A stretch of 64,000 nucleotides of DNA from Panopea generosa. Its lineage: Eukaryota; Mollusca; Bivalvia; Adapedonta; Hiatellidae. The stretch covers positions 36,932,353 through 36,996,352 of the forward strand of contig CM055903.1 in assembly GCA_029582155.1 (NCBI GenBank). Reading direction: 5' to 3'. Of this stretch, positions 37,276 to 48,411 are shown piece after piece (the first letter of the stretch is position 1; each line of letters begins with the position of its first letter). Under the pieces are notes generated by a model. The model was not told the DNA's origin and did not search any database. It was given only the letters and a program-made list of their open reading frames with translations. A program made the translations under genes and the position numbers.

Positions 37276-37874
37276 TTAAAGGGAATATATCAGGATATTT
37301 CAAAATTTTCAAAATTGGCTAAAACCTTTTTTTCCTCTAATATATCATGCATATATACACTCACTGACACCATATTGTCAAAAGGATATATATCTAAACA
37401 TGCAAAAATAATACAATGAAAACGGGTTTCCTAACTAGGGCTACGCACCTAGGTTAGACTTCAATAGATTTCCGGCTTAAAATTGCAATATATTTAATTA
37501 CGTATTAAATGAACCATATGCTTTCATTTGATTTCAGTTTGATCCGTATTGCATGTTTACATGTAGTAAAAATTGTTTCATCTGACATTGACTTAAAAAC
37601 AGATAAGTCACTGATCTTAGAAAGGGCCCGTATGACGATGCGAATATCGACAAGCAGTATTTAAGTGATGTCTATTTTAGAATGGGGATTTCGTTTCAAG
37701 TTTACCACTCCAGTTAAACTTTGATTTTGTCACGTTTTGGTGGATTTGACATACTAAATCATTTGAATTTTACGTATTATTGATTACGTATTGTTGGTAA
37801 TAAGGTGCTTTTTATCCATTTAAAAAAATAATATCATTTTTAAGACAGTTATTTTCCTGATTTACTCCCGTTAA
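37276..37874 (+). mobile_element. TTAA-flanked MITE, copy 1 (~591 bp)
   Basis: The element spans 37280-37870 with TTAA at both sides. The 5' end AGGGAATATATCAGGATATT and the 3' end (reverse complement CGGGAGTAAATCAGGAAAAT) form imperfect terminal inverted repeats. It aligns along its length with 60139-60660, sharing CTAATATATCATGC, GGCTACGC(A/G)CCTAGGTTAG, TTTCAGTTTGATCCGT, TAGTAAAAATTGTTTCATCT, AATGGGGATTTCGTTTCAAG and CGTTTTGGTGGATTT. TTAA duplication is characteristic of piggyBac-type transposition. No transposase is encoded. Confidence 0.82.
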
Positions 37875-38266
37875 AGCAAAATAATTAGGCAAGTTCCATC
37901 GGGAAAGATGTTTATGCAAAAGGGCCGCTATGGATCTAAGGAGCCACATTGAAAGCTAAGGTGAACTTTGAAAGTTAAGGTTACCTTAACTTTCAGTCTA
38001 GACCGTAGTCTCACTTAAAAGACGTAATAGGGGTGAGACTAGTCTCTTTAGAGGACGATCAAATACAAAAATATCAAATCGTTCGACAACGTACTTTGAT
38101 ATGCACTAGTCTAGACCGCTGCTGTTTGCCAAAATGATTGAAAACGGACTGCTTTAGAACGGTCACTGACAGCTTTATCCCATCTGTATTTGTTATGTAT
38201 TCAATAACGGCAGAGACATATAATCAAGTAATTAAGTCACTGATAACGGCCAGTCAATCACAAATA
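37875..38266. other. Spacer with a 25-nt perfect palindrome and small inverted repeats
   Basis: GAAAGTTAAGGT, a central T, and ACCTTAACTTTC (37970-37994) form a perfect palindrome. TAGTCTCAC (38006) and GTGAGACTA (38033) form another short inverted repeat, and AGTCTAGACCG occurs twice (near 37996 and 38105). Together they look like the end of a palindromic element whose boundaries I cannot define. Confidence 0.55.
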
Positions 38267-38408
38267 CAATTTCCCACAGGAGCTTGGGGAGTGGATAATT
38301 ACGTTTGATGGGGGTGGGGGTCCTCTGGCGTCTCTTTATATACGCCAGAGGACCCCCATCCCCATCAAACGTTATTATCCACTCCCAAACTCCTGTGCAA
38401 TTTCCCAC
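38267..38408. mobile_element. Long hairpin flanked by 11-bp direct repeats
   Basis: Arm 1 (38275-38331) and arm 2 (38342-38397) are reverse complements over about 57 bp with three mismatches and one single-base gap. They share GTTTGATGGGG and GGGGGTCCTCTGGCGT and have a 10-nt loop. The direct repeat CAATTTCCCAC lies immediately outside at 38267-38277 and 38398-38408, as a target-site duplication would. There is no coding capacity. It is best read as a recent fold-back insertion. Confidence 0.85.
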
Positions 38409-39061
38409 CAAACCGACATTTTTTCAAAGAAAATATTGATTCAACTAAAAACAATTATATAATAAAGTTATCTCCCTTAGATATATTTCCGCCATTTACA
38501 CTAAAAATGGAGAAAATATGCCAGCGGTGAAAAATATATTATAAATGATCAGAGCTATGGAGATGTATTTGCTGACCCCGTGAAAATACCAGGTATAACA
38601 CGTTACTGCATTATACATGCTATTATTTCAATCGCGGTAAAAATAAGACACCATTAAGTAAATAACTTGTAAATGCTAACGAAATACATCTGAGAACCCA
38701 ATTACCGTATGTTTACATCGCGTCCACTACGTCTTCTCGTGTTGTTAATAGATCCATACAAGCAGGGGGGGCACACATTATTTTTGTATACGCTCGCATT
38801 CTTACATTGCAGGATGAAATACTCATTAAAACAATACCATTCCCAGAAGTTTGTATTTAAACTTGTTGAGATGCTTGTGATTTCAAAATTTTTAAACTGC
38901 AGCTAAAATAACAACTAATTACGAGAAATTTTCATTCAAACCTAAATATCTTTAAGTTTAATTCAAGATGACTTTTCGTAATCGAAACATTTTCTTTGCA
39001 GTTTAAAAAACACTTGTTTAGTTTGAAAGTTTGATACTCTTGACTAATTATTGATTTTTAC
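38409..39061. other. Unique AT-rich spacer
   Basis: About 650 bp. One 65-codon plus frame (38709-38906) has no recognisable domain. Nothing else was seen. Confidence 0.45.
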
Positions 39062-39170
39062 CTTCAAAATACAGTGAATTATTTCACTTTTCAAAACTGG
39101 TATTTCTGTTGTTGAGGGAAAGGTGTATTCTTCAGCCTCTTCCTCATCCTGGTTGATAGACAATTCTGGT
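39062..39170 (-). CDS. Candidate internal exon with acidic stretch, product unknown
   Basis: On the minus strand an acceptor with a plausible branch point (GTGCTAATGATTCAG) precedes 109 nt, followed by a donor (GAAG|GTAAAAATC). Only one frame is open throughout: PELSINQDEEEAEEYTFPST, then TEIPVLKSEIIHCILK. The Glu-rich stretch looks coding, but no family is recognised. It ends in phase 0, matching the start of the candidate exon at 33808-33911. Confidence 0.3.
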
Positions 39171-40385
39171 CTGAATCATTAGCACAGTTCCATAACTGAA
39201 AAATATAAATTATCATTAAAAAAATAACTGTTTTATCTACAATTTTTAAATATTAGTTTCACATTTATAAGCTTTTGGAAGTGACAGGATACATTACAGG
39301 TGGAGTCTAATATTGATTTTTTTTATTTGTAATACCAAGGACTTATATAGAAGGATACATAACATACATCTCTCTGCTAAATGTTTATAAAATATTGTGC
39401 AAAGAATTAATAATTTAACAAATTAATCACTCAAAATTCACAGGCAATTAATTTCTTTTGCATAAAATGTAAGGCGTATGCAGAATGATCTTGAATTCAA
39501 AATATTGAAATTTGAAGTAACATTTCAAGTACTTTCCTTGATTTTTTAGTTACAGTATACAAATATTTTAATCATAAATACTAACAATTGTTAACACAAT
39601 TTGCTAGGAAAAGTTTTGTAGAAAATTCCATTCTGCAAAGAAAGAATTTTGATTTGTTATACTGAGATGAATGGAAGTTAGGATATTTGAAAACGAGATT
39701 TCGCAAGATTTTGCTGGAATACGCAACTAAAGCGTTTATAACATCTCAATCAGCTGCTTTTCCTTTTCTATATAAGTCTTTGGTCATATTAAATAGAAAA
39801 AATTCAAATATTTTAATTTTCATCATTTCCATGTTTAAGCATTTCTACTGCATCCACTTTTCATCCTGGTCTAGTGCATTCAGCGGTGAGCCTAAAAAAT
39901 ATATAGACACCTTCCAAAACACCTTATGTCTAGTCTCTGAACACAGAAACTCCAAAGATCAAAGAGCATCTCATGGAATGACAAATGTGTAATCATCTTT
40001 CCAACAACAGCCTGGTAGAACATAAATAAATCATCTGAGTAAATGCAATTTATATATTGCTTTAAAACATGAAAACATGTACAAAACATCAAAGGCTGAC
40101 CTATTAACATCAAACATCTATTATTAATTACTGATAAATTCATGGAGATTTTGTTTAAAAAATCAATTAGTTTCTCAAACATTCTTAATATATTAGTTTA
40201 AAATACATTACAAATTATACATTACAAATCTACTCACTGATGTTTGTTAGCAGATCCCCCATCTACGAAACACTTGTTTTATATATGATCTGCTGAGATC
40301 ATTATGTTTCCTTTAAGTCATAAACCCACAATTATAAAGATTATCTTCCAGTTGTAATCCTTTAATTACATAATCAGTTAACACC
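39171..40385. other. Unique AT-rich spacer
   Basis: About 1.2 kb. Overlapping frames near 39687-40182 on both strands show no domain. Nothing supported. Confidence 0.45.
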
Positions 40386-40649
40386 TATAAACCAATTACG
40401 CTATTTTGAAACTACACCATTTTATTTTTAGATAGAACCTACAAACTACGCCATTTTATTTTAGATGGAACTTACAAACTAAGCCATTCTATTTTTAGGA
40501 TACAACCTACCATATTAGGGACAACAGCACATTAATCTGTTACATAAATTATGCAATACAATAGATTGAATATTAATGTGTTACCTGTATTGGACGAGAC
40601 TAACCATAAATAGAATGGCATAGTTTCACAATAGCATATTGGGTTTATA
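40386..40649. mobile_element. MITE with ~42-bp terminal inverted repeats, 264 bp
   Basis: The left end TATAAACCAATTACGCTATT, TTGAAACTAC and the right end (reverse complement TATAAACCCAATATGCTATT, GTGAAACTAT) pair over about 42 bp with several mismatches. Inside the left end a ~35-bp subrepeat with CCATT(T/C)TATTTTTAG occurs three times in tandem, and CACATTAAT/ATTAATGTG form an inner inverted repeat. Both ends abut TA, which would fit a Tc1/mariner-type family. No transposase is present. Confidence 0.7.
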
Positions 40650-41184
40650 CTCCCCCGAGGTATATTGTTGAGGACACAGCCATGTTATGTTTTGCAAATT
40701 TCCAGGTGTGTTTTATTCAGTTTACTCAAATTTGTTCTCTAATACCAATAAGCGTTAACAAGCTCAAAGGCGAATGTTACTGTAAAACTCGGAAAATAGA
40801 GGTCAGTTTCTCTTCTTGTGAAATCTGATTTTAACGGGAGTTTATGTCTCACACCATGAGGTATCACATGTATGGATACAAGCTACCTATCCTTCAATAT
40901 TATGTCTTTGCTCATAGCAGACCTATAATTTATAAATCTGTAATTAAGTCACTGACCACATGAGCTTGAAATTGTATCCATAAATAACCAAAATATTGTA
41001 CAATATCTAGGCCAAGACAATATATATATATAAAAATGACCAGGAATGCAACTCCACCTACACAAGATAAGAGGCATATTAACAGACATAGGCAACTCCA
41101 GGCACTTGTTAGCTTGCCAAGACGAAGTCCAAGGAGAGCTATTGCCATGACCCCGGTGTTTGCGTCGGTGCTGTCAGCGTCGTC
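40650..41184 (-). repeat. Spacer ending in a dispersed repeat fragment
   Basis: Positions 41070-41200 on the minus strand read GACAGCACCGACGCAAACAC, then CGGGGTCATGGCAATAGCTC and TCCTTGGACTTCGTC. This GC-rich segment is unlike its surroundings and abuts the tandem array that follows. It translates to short GC-rich peptides without a domain. It is probably part of the same dispersed family. The rest (40650-41070) is unremarkable. Confidence 0.4.
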
Positions 41185-42565
41185 TGTAGACACCCAGGTT
41201 AAACTTTTGCGTTTAAGTTTAAGATATCTATGCAACCACTCATTGGATATGAATGAAACTTTGCATGTGGGTTCACCATCATCAATGGAACACACAGAGA
41301 CAAGAACCATAACACTAGATTGCATTTTGGCACAGTTATGGCACTTTTTGGACTAGGGCACCCAGGTTAAACTTTTGCCTTTCATTGCATTTAAGATATC
41401 TATGCAACCACTCATTGGATATGAATGAAACTTCGCATGTGTGTTCACCATCATCATTGGAACACACAGAGACAAGAATCATAACTCTGGGTTGATTTTA
41501 ACACAGTTATGGCCCTTTTTGGACTTGGAAACCAAGGTTAAATTTTTGCGTTTAGTTGCGTTTATGATATCTATGCAAGCACTCATTGGATATGAATGAA
41601 ACTTTGCATATGTGTTCACCATCATCAATGGAACACACAGAGACAAGAATCATAACTCTGGATTATATTTTGGCACAGTTATGACTCTTTTTTCAACTTA
41701 ATTTTTCAGGTTTAAGTTTTTTATTGGGTAAGATATCTATGCAACCACTTATTGGATATGAATGAAACTTTGCATGTGTGTTCACCATCATCAATGGAAC
41801 ACACACAGACAAGAACCATAATGCTGGATTGCAATTTGGCAGAGTTATGGCCCTTTTTCAACTTAATTTTTCAGGTTAAAGTTTTTTATCAGGTAAGATA
41901 TCTATGCAACCACTCATTGGATATGAATGAAACTTCGCATGTGTGTTCACCATCATCAATGGAACACAGAGACAGGAATCATAATTCTGGGTTGCATTTT
42001 CGTACAGTTATGGCCCTTTTTGGACTTAGACACCCAGGTTAAACTTTTGTGTTTAAGATATGCAACCACTCATTGGATATGAATGAAACTTTGCATGTGT
42101 GTTCACCATCATCATTGGAACACACAGAGACAAGAACCATAACTCTGGGTTGCATTTTGGCACAGTTATGGCCCTTTTTTCAACTTAATTTTTCAGGTTA
42201 AAGATTTTTATCAGGTAAGATATCTATACAACCACTCATTGGATATGAATGAAACTTCGCATTTATGTTCACCATCATCAGTGGAACACACAGTGAGAAG
42301 AACCATTACTCTGGATTGTATTTTGGGAGAGTTATGATCCTTTTTCGACTAAATTTTTCAGGTTAAAGTTTTTTATCAGGTAAGATATCTATGCAACCAT
42401 TCATTGGATATGTTTGAAATTTCGCATGTGTGTTCACCATCATTGATGGAACACACAGAAACAAGAACCATAACTCAGGGTTGCATTTTGGCAGAGTTAT
42501 GGCCCATTTGGACTTAATTTTTCGTCTGTAGACACCCAGGTTAAACTTTTGCATTTAGTTGTGTT
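41185..42565 (+). repeat. Tandem array of ~165-172-bp units, 8 copies
   Basis: GATATCTATGCAACCACTCA recurs at 41223, 41395, 41566, 41732, 41898, 42057 (with a small deletion), 42219 and 42384. Each unit then has GGATATGAATGAAACTT, GTTCACCATCATCAATGG, AACACACAGAGACAAGAA and GCACAGTTATGGCCCTTTTT. The units end in either GGACTTAGACACCCAGG or CAACTTAATTTTTCAGG, giving two subtypes. The words AAACTTTGCAT and AGTTATGGCCC also occur singly elsewhere in the window (61545, 50171), so the array is probably built from a dispersed element. Confidence 0.93.
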
Positions 42566-43049
42566 TAAGTTTTGGTGTTTGCCTCCAATCTCTATCTTTG
42601 CATGGGTGGTGTGTTTTTGTCTTCTGACAACTCTTGTCTAAATTTCAGGTGGCACATATTTGGCATTTTCTAAATCTTGGAAACACAACTCCTCCTGAAC
42701 CAACCAACATACTTTTGAGATTTTTGGTATCAAAAGATAGGGAAATACCTATGGATGACTTTTAGCTTGTTATTCCGACTCTTTCTAATTTGAAACAAAT
42801 TCTATAATATGTATCCAACATGACAGATCAAATTGAAATCAAAAGAAACTCAATTGATATATCACAAATACTTTGTAATTTTAAGAAACTTATTTTCATC
42901 TAATCTGGTTACGTAAACTAAGTTTCAAAACTCTTTTTCAGTATATTATTTTAGCATGTTAAATATTGTTGTTTAAATTGATATACTGAATTGGCAATAA
43001 GGGATCAGCGCGTATATATAGGGAACAAAATGTTTTTTGCCAATATTAA
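42566..43049. other. Unique spacer upstream of the zinc-finger gene
   Basis: About 480 bp with no recognised feature. Any 5' non-coding exon or promoter of the zinc-finger gene must lie here or further upstream, but I cannot point to one. Confidence 0.4.
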
Positions 43050-43137
43050 AATTTTTTGAAAAAATCCTGATATACTTCCTTATCACTATTTAACTGGACA
43101 TTTATAAAGATTTTTCCTAACACACTTCCTTTAAAGC
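43050..43137 (+). mobile_element. Truncated copy of the TTAA MITE
   Basis: GAAAAAATCCTGATATACTT and, further on, TTTTTCCTAACACACTTCCT followed by TTAAA match the terminal repeat of the MITEs at 37280 and 60139. Only the end is present. Confidence 0.5.
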
Positions 43138-43260
43138 TGTTGAATATATAGGTTTTAATATTTGAAGTATACTAGTAATTAGAAAAAGTCAAAGAAAAGT
43201 TTATGTATAATATATAAGTTGATGGTAATTATAACTTACTGAATGCTTTTTTCATTTTAG

Positions 43261-43619
43261 GTCTGAGATACTGTACTGTGGTGTGAGATACATGTACTGC
43301 TGCAATTCTGTGGTTGGAGTCAATTGTGTCTATCTAATGATCTGTGAAACAAGAAGTTTTCATCATAATGCAATTGAAAAACACTGTGAAATTTGTTAAT
43401 GATGTATTACCTTGACTACATCTTATAATTATATCAGTATCTATGTTTATGTGATATCCATTTATAAGAAATAGAACTGATTAGAGATGGTTGCCAAGGA
43501 CATGATTACTTCCAATGCAATAAATATCTAACACATTTATATGTCAGTTAATTTTGTCAAAAAGTGTACCGGACCAGTCACTAGTAAGAGTATAACAAAT
43601 TGGCATATTATTATTCAAA
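43261..43619 (+). other. Probable 5' untranslated part of the first coding exon
   Basis: A good acceptor (GCTTTTTTCATTTTAG) ends at 43260, so the exon carrying the start codon probably begins at 43261 and has a non-coding exon upstream. An in-frame stop (TAA at 43593) precedes the ATG at 43620, which supports that start. Both the acceptor and the untranslated extent need transcript evidence. Confidence 0.5.
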
Positions 43620-44946
43620 ATGGCTGGGCAAGGACACTTTAATCCAAATATGATGCCTGGGGTAGTTTATGGTAATCCGACAGTGTTGATATCTGACCAA
43701 GACCAGCCTGTATACCCTATGGACTATAGACAGTATCCAGGTTATGTTAGTTCCAGACAACTTGGATTACCCAGGTTAAATCAGCCACAAGCTGGTTTTG
43801 ATATGACATTGAATAACAGAAATTTCTTTTCAACTGCTGTTAACAGTGACTTCAATGATTCAAACAATATACAAGCATTTGTTAATGTTCCCCAGAGCTC
43901 AAATATGGATTTTTCAAACAATCAAAGAAAAAATGCACTGATAGACACGTATGATGGTGCAGATTTCCAGGCACAAAGAGATGACGAAAAGAGTGGAATC
44001 AGTTTGCAAAACAAAATTGAACAAGGTGCTAGTTATAGAGAACTTGAGCTAGGAGAAGTTAGGTCAGTACATCATGGAAATATGAATTATAATAGACACT
44101 TGTCACCGACAAATTCAGCACAGCCAGAATTTAAATATTTATTGAAAGATGATCCAATTGAGGAAGTTTCACATGCAACACAACAAAATACTACTGCACT
44201 CAGTGATGAACATGATAATTTAAAAGATACTGAAACATCTAATGCTTTTAGTGAAGAAAACAGTCTGAACAACTGTTCATCTGATAAGAATGAAGAAGAA
44301 AACATAAAAATGGATATTAAGATTGAAATAGACAATGCCGAAGAGGGTGTTATTATAAATGAGGAAACATTAGTAGATGTGTTATACCCAGTTAAAGAAG
44401 GGTCTTATTCCGATGCTGATACAATCATAGATGAATATGATGAAACACCAGTGAAAAAAGGAAAACAAAAAAAGAAACTAGAAACGAAAAATCAGTCGGA
44501 AAAATTGAAAGAACCTAAACCAAAAGAGAAGAAAGAATTTAAGTGTGATACCTGCAGTAGAATGCTGAATTCAGCCAGAGCCTTGGAGAAACACATCAAC
44601 TTGCATACAGGAGCTTTCTCTTGCGATATCTGTAAGAAATTCTGCAACTCACAAACTTCACTAGATACACACGCGAAAGTTCACCAGGGATACATGGGAA
44701 ATGAAGTCTGTAATGTCTGCGATAAGAAATTCTATGACAAGAGTTCTCTCAATAAACATACCTTATCCGTGCACATGGGAATCAAGAATTTCCAGTGCTC
44801 ATATTGTGATCTCTCATTCTATGCCAGGAAGACCTATGAGGAGCACATTAGAGTTCATACTGGTGAAAGACCTTTCAAATGTGAAATCTGTCCCAAAACA
44901 TACAAGAGAATCTCCGATCTTAACCATCATATTAGACTGCACAAAG
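43620..44946 (+). CDS. C2H2 zinc-finger protein, coding exon 1 (residues 1-442)
   Basis: First coding exon of a predicted 1155-residue multi-C2H2 protein, probably a nuclear DNA-binding regulator. The start ATG has a favourable context (CAAAATGG) and an in-frame stop 24 nt upstream. Residues 1 to about 300 are low-complexity and polar, with a SUMO-consensus-like IKIE near 234. A lysine-rich tract at 279-305 (KKGKQKKK, KEPKPKEKK) could be a nuclear localisation signal. Five fingers of type C-x2-C-x12-H-x3-4-H follow from Cys309: CDTC, CDIC, CNVC, CSYC and CEIC, with one canonical HTGERPF linker. The exon ends in HIRLHK plus one nucleotide at a consensus donor (AAG|GTTAGT). Joining to the next exon restores the linker HKGETSHTC. 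No orthologue can be named from sequence alone. Confidence 0.9.
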
Positions 44947-45302
44947 GTTAGTAAAAACATATTGTTTTCTTGTAGTTTACATAATGATTATGGTGTCAAA
45001 AAAGTAAACTGGTATGTTTGTCCCATATGCATCTAGGGTAGTAATGCCTCATTGAAACCTTTTTATGCCGTCCCATATTTACTGTGAATGGTGAAGGAGC
45101 ATTAAGTGGTACTGTATTACCCCGTCCATCTGTCCGTTTGTCAGTCTGTCCAGTAAAAAGTTGATTTCCTATTAACAATTTCTTTAGGGGTCTATGTATT
45201 TAATTGATATTTTTTGTGTTTACCTGTACAGTTATAAAATACAGGTCAAGTTTGATATTTTTCAATGTTGGTCAGATTTTACAGTAATTAATTCAAACTA
45301 AA
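44947..45302 (+). repeat. Intron 1 start with a dispersed element
   Basis: After the donor at 44947, a segment at about 45090-45275 carries GTCCATCTGTCCGTTTGTCA and later TGTACAGTTATAAAATACAG. A related segment, with CTGTCTGTCTGTTCG and then TGTACAATGATAATATACAG, sits near the start of intron 2 (49918-50130). GTCTGTCTGTC-headed relatives also occur at 58445 and 61430. This is a short dispersed repeat family of unknown class. Confidence 0.55.
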
Positions 45303-48066
45303 TATGGCCCATTCCACCGTAATTATGGTCCCCATTCACAGTAAACATGGTCCCTTTTACAGTAATTATGGTTCCTTTCCACAATAAATATGACTCCCTG
45401 TTCACAGTAATTATTGCCCCCTTTCACAGAAAACATGGCTCCCTTTCACAGTAAATATGGCCCCTTTTCACACAGTAATTATGACCCCCTTTCACAGTAA
45501 TTATGGCCCCTTTCACAGTAAATATTGGCACCATTCACAGTAATTATGGCCCCCTTTTACAGTAATAATGGCCCCTTTCACAGTTAATATGGCCACCATT
45601 CACAGTAATTATGGCCCCTTTCCCAGTAATAATGGCCCCTTTCACAGTAATAATGCCCCCTTTCACAGTAAATATGGCCACCATTCACAGTAATTATGGC
45701 CCCTTTCACAGTAATAATGGCCCCTTTCACAGTAATTGTGGCCCCCTTTTCCAGTAATAATGGCCCCTTTCACAGTAAATATTGCCACCATTCACAGTAA
45801 TTATGACCCCCTTTCACAGTAATAATGTCCCCCTTTCACAGTAATTATGGCCCCTTTCACAGTAAATATGGCCACCATTCACAGTAATTATGGCCCCCTT
45901 TCACAGTAATAATGGCCTCTTTCACAGTAATTATGGCCACCATTCACTTTAATTATGACCCCCTTTCACAGTAATTAGGGCCCCTTTCACAATAAATATT
46001 GCCACCATTCACAGTAATTATGGCCCCCTTTCACAGTAATTATGGCCCCTTTTCACAGTAATTATCGCCCCCTTTCACAGTAATTATGGCCCTTTCACAG
46101 TAAATATTGCCACTATTCACAGTATTTATGGCCACCTTTTACAGTAATTATGTCACCTTTCACAGTAATTATGGCCCCTTTCACAGTAAATATGGCCACC
46201 ATTCACAGTAATTATGGCCCCCTTTCACAGTAATAATGGCCTCTTTCACAGTAATTATGGCCACCATTCACTTTAATTATGACCCCCTTTCACAGTAATT
46301 AGGGCCCCTTTCACAATAAATATTGCCACCATTCACAGTAATTATGGCCCCCTTTCACAGTAATTATGGCCCCTTTTCACAGTAATTATCGCCCCCTTTC
46401 ACAGTAATTATGGCCCTTTCACAGTAAATATTGCCACTATTCACAGTATTTATGGCCACCTTTTACAGTAATTATGTCACCTTTCACAGTAAATATTGCC
46501 ACCATTCACAGTAATTATGGCCCCCCCTTTCACAGTAATTATGGCCCATTTCACAGTAAATATGGCCACCATTCACAGTAATTATGGCCCCCTTTCACAG
46601 TAATTATGGCCCATTTCACAGTAAATATTGCCACCACTCACAGTAATAATGCCCCCCCTTTCACAGTTATTATGGCCCATTTCACAGTAAATATGGCCAC
46701 CATTCACAGTATTTATGGCCCCCTTAACAATAATTTAGGTTCCCTTTCACAGTATATATGGCTCCCTTTTACAGTAATTATGGCTCCCTTTCACAGTAAA
46801 TATAACTCCTTTTTCACAGTAATCATGGTTCCCTTTCACAATAATTTTGGTCCCCTTTCACTGTAAAAATAGCCCCCTTTCACAATGAATATGACCCCCT
46901 TTCACATTAATAATGACCCCCTTTCACAGTAATTATGGCCCCCTTTCAAGTTATCATGACCCCTTTTACAGTAATAATGGCCCTCTTTCACAGTAGTTAT
47001 GATCCCCATTTCACAGAAATTATGGCCCCCTTTCAAGTTATCATGACCCCTTTAACAGTAATAATGACCCTCTTTCACAGTAGTTATGGTCCCCTTTTGC
47101 TATAACTATGACCCCCTTTCAAAGTAATTATGGACCCCTTTCACAGAAATTATGGCCCCCTTTCACCGTAATAATGACCCCCTTTGCAGTTTTTATGACC
47201 ACCTTTCACAGTAATTATGATCCATTTTACCGTAATGATGGCCCCCTTTTGCAGTAATTATGAATTTATGACCCCCTTCCACAATAATTATGACCCTCTT
47301 TCTCAGGAATTATGCTCTTCCCCTTTCTCAGGAATTATGCTCTCCCCCACCCCCTTTCACAGTAATTATGCCCTCCTTTTGCAGTAATTATTGCCCCCAT
47401 TTGCAGTAGTTATGGGTCCCTTTCACAATAATTATGGCCCCCCTTTTTGCAGTAACTATGGCCTCCTTTCACAGTAATTTTGACCCTCTTTTGCAGTTAT
47501 TATAGCCCCATTTCACAGTAATTATGGCCCATTTTCACAGTAATGATGACCACCTTTTGCAGTAATTATGACCCCCTTCCACAATAATTATGGCCCCCTT
47601 TCTTAGGAATTATGCTGTCCCCACTTTCACAGTAATTATGCCCCCCCCCCCTTTTGCAGTAATTATGGCCCCTTTTTGCAGTAATTATGCCCCCCTTTGC
47701 AGTAGTTATGGCCCCTTTTCACAGTAGTTATAGCCCCCCCCCCCCCCCCCCCCCACACCTCCATTTGCAGTAATTATGACCCATTTTGCAGTAATTACGG
47801 CTCCCTTTCACAGAAGTTATGGCCCCTTTTGCAGTAATTTTTGCCCATTTTTACAGCAATTATGCCCCCCCTCCCCCCCCTTCACATTAATGATGGCCCC
47901 CTTTCACAGTAAGTATTGCCCTTTTTCACAGTAATTATGACCCCCTTTCACAGTAGTTATGTCCCCCTTTTCCAATATTTATGGCCCTCTTTCACTGTAA
48001 TGATGGCCTCCTTTCACAGTAATTATGACCACCTTTCACAGTAATTATAGCACCCTTTCATCTTAA
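45303..48066 (+). repeat. Intron 1 minisatellite, ~21-bp units, >100 copies
   Basis: The unit is GCCCCCTTTCACAGTAATTATG (21-22 bp), repeated over 2.7 kb with variants AGTAAATATTGCCACCATTC and AGTAATAATGG. A 324-bp block is duplicated in tandem (the rare CATTCACTTTAATTATG is at 45941 and 46265). A run of about 21 C lies at 47734-47754. In the sense orientation of the gene, each unit contains a pyrimidine tract ending in CAG, like a 3' splice site, and the homeodomain-type core TAATTA. Confidence 0.95.
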
Positions 48067-48411
48067 TTTTCTGAAAAGATTTTGTTTAAATTACACATTT
48101 CTAGTTACTATTTCCTTCTGCATGTAGACGTGCAAATACAAGACAAGTGCAAGTACAAACAACTAGCAACTTTACTCACATAAACGCGTATGGACCAAGT
48201 CGAGTTTGAACTCACTGTAGTGGTGAGAGGCACATGTAATTATCGCCAGACAATACCTTTGACCACTCAGCCATATACCAACCAAATAAGAATTTAAGAT
48301 GCATGTAATTTATAATGACCTGGCATTAGTTGAGTCTTTTATTACACCTTTAAGCATCAGAGCTTCGAAAACATGTATACTACAGTATAACACTTTACTA
48401 TATTGTTACAG
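48067..48411 (+). other. 3' end of intron 1
   Basis: About 345 bp of unique sequence ending in the acceptor TATTGTTACAG. No other feature was seen. Confidence 0.6.

Noticed and set aside
40930-41356. Open frames of 106 and 131 codons on opposite strands
   Set aside because: They span a GC-rich dispersed repeat fragment and the first unit of the tandem array. Hydrophobic stretches on the minus strand are not a recognisable membrane protein.
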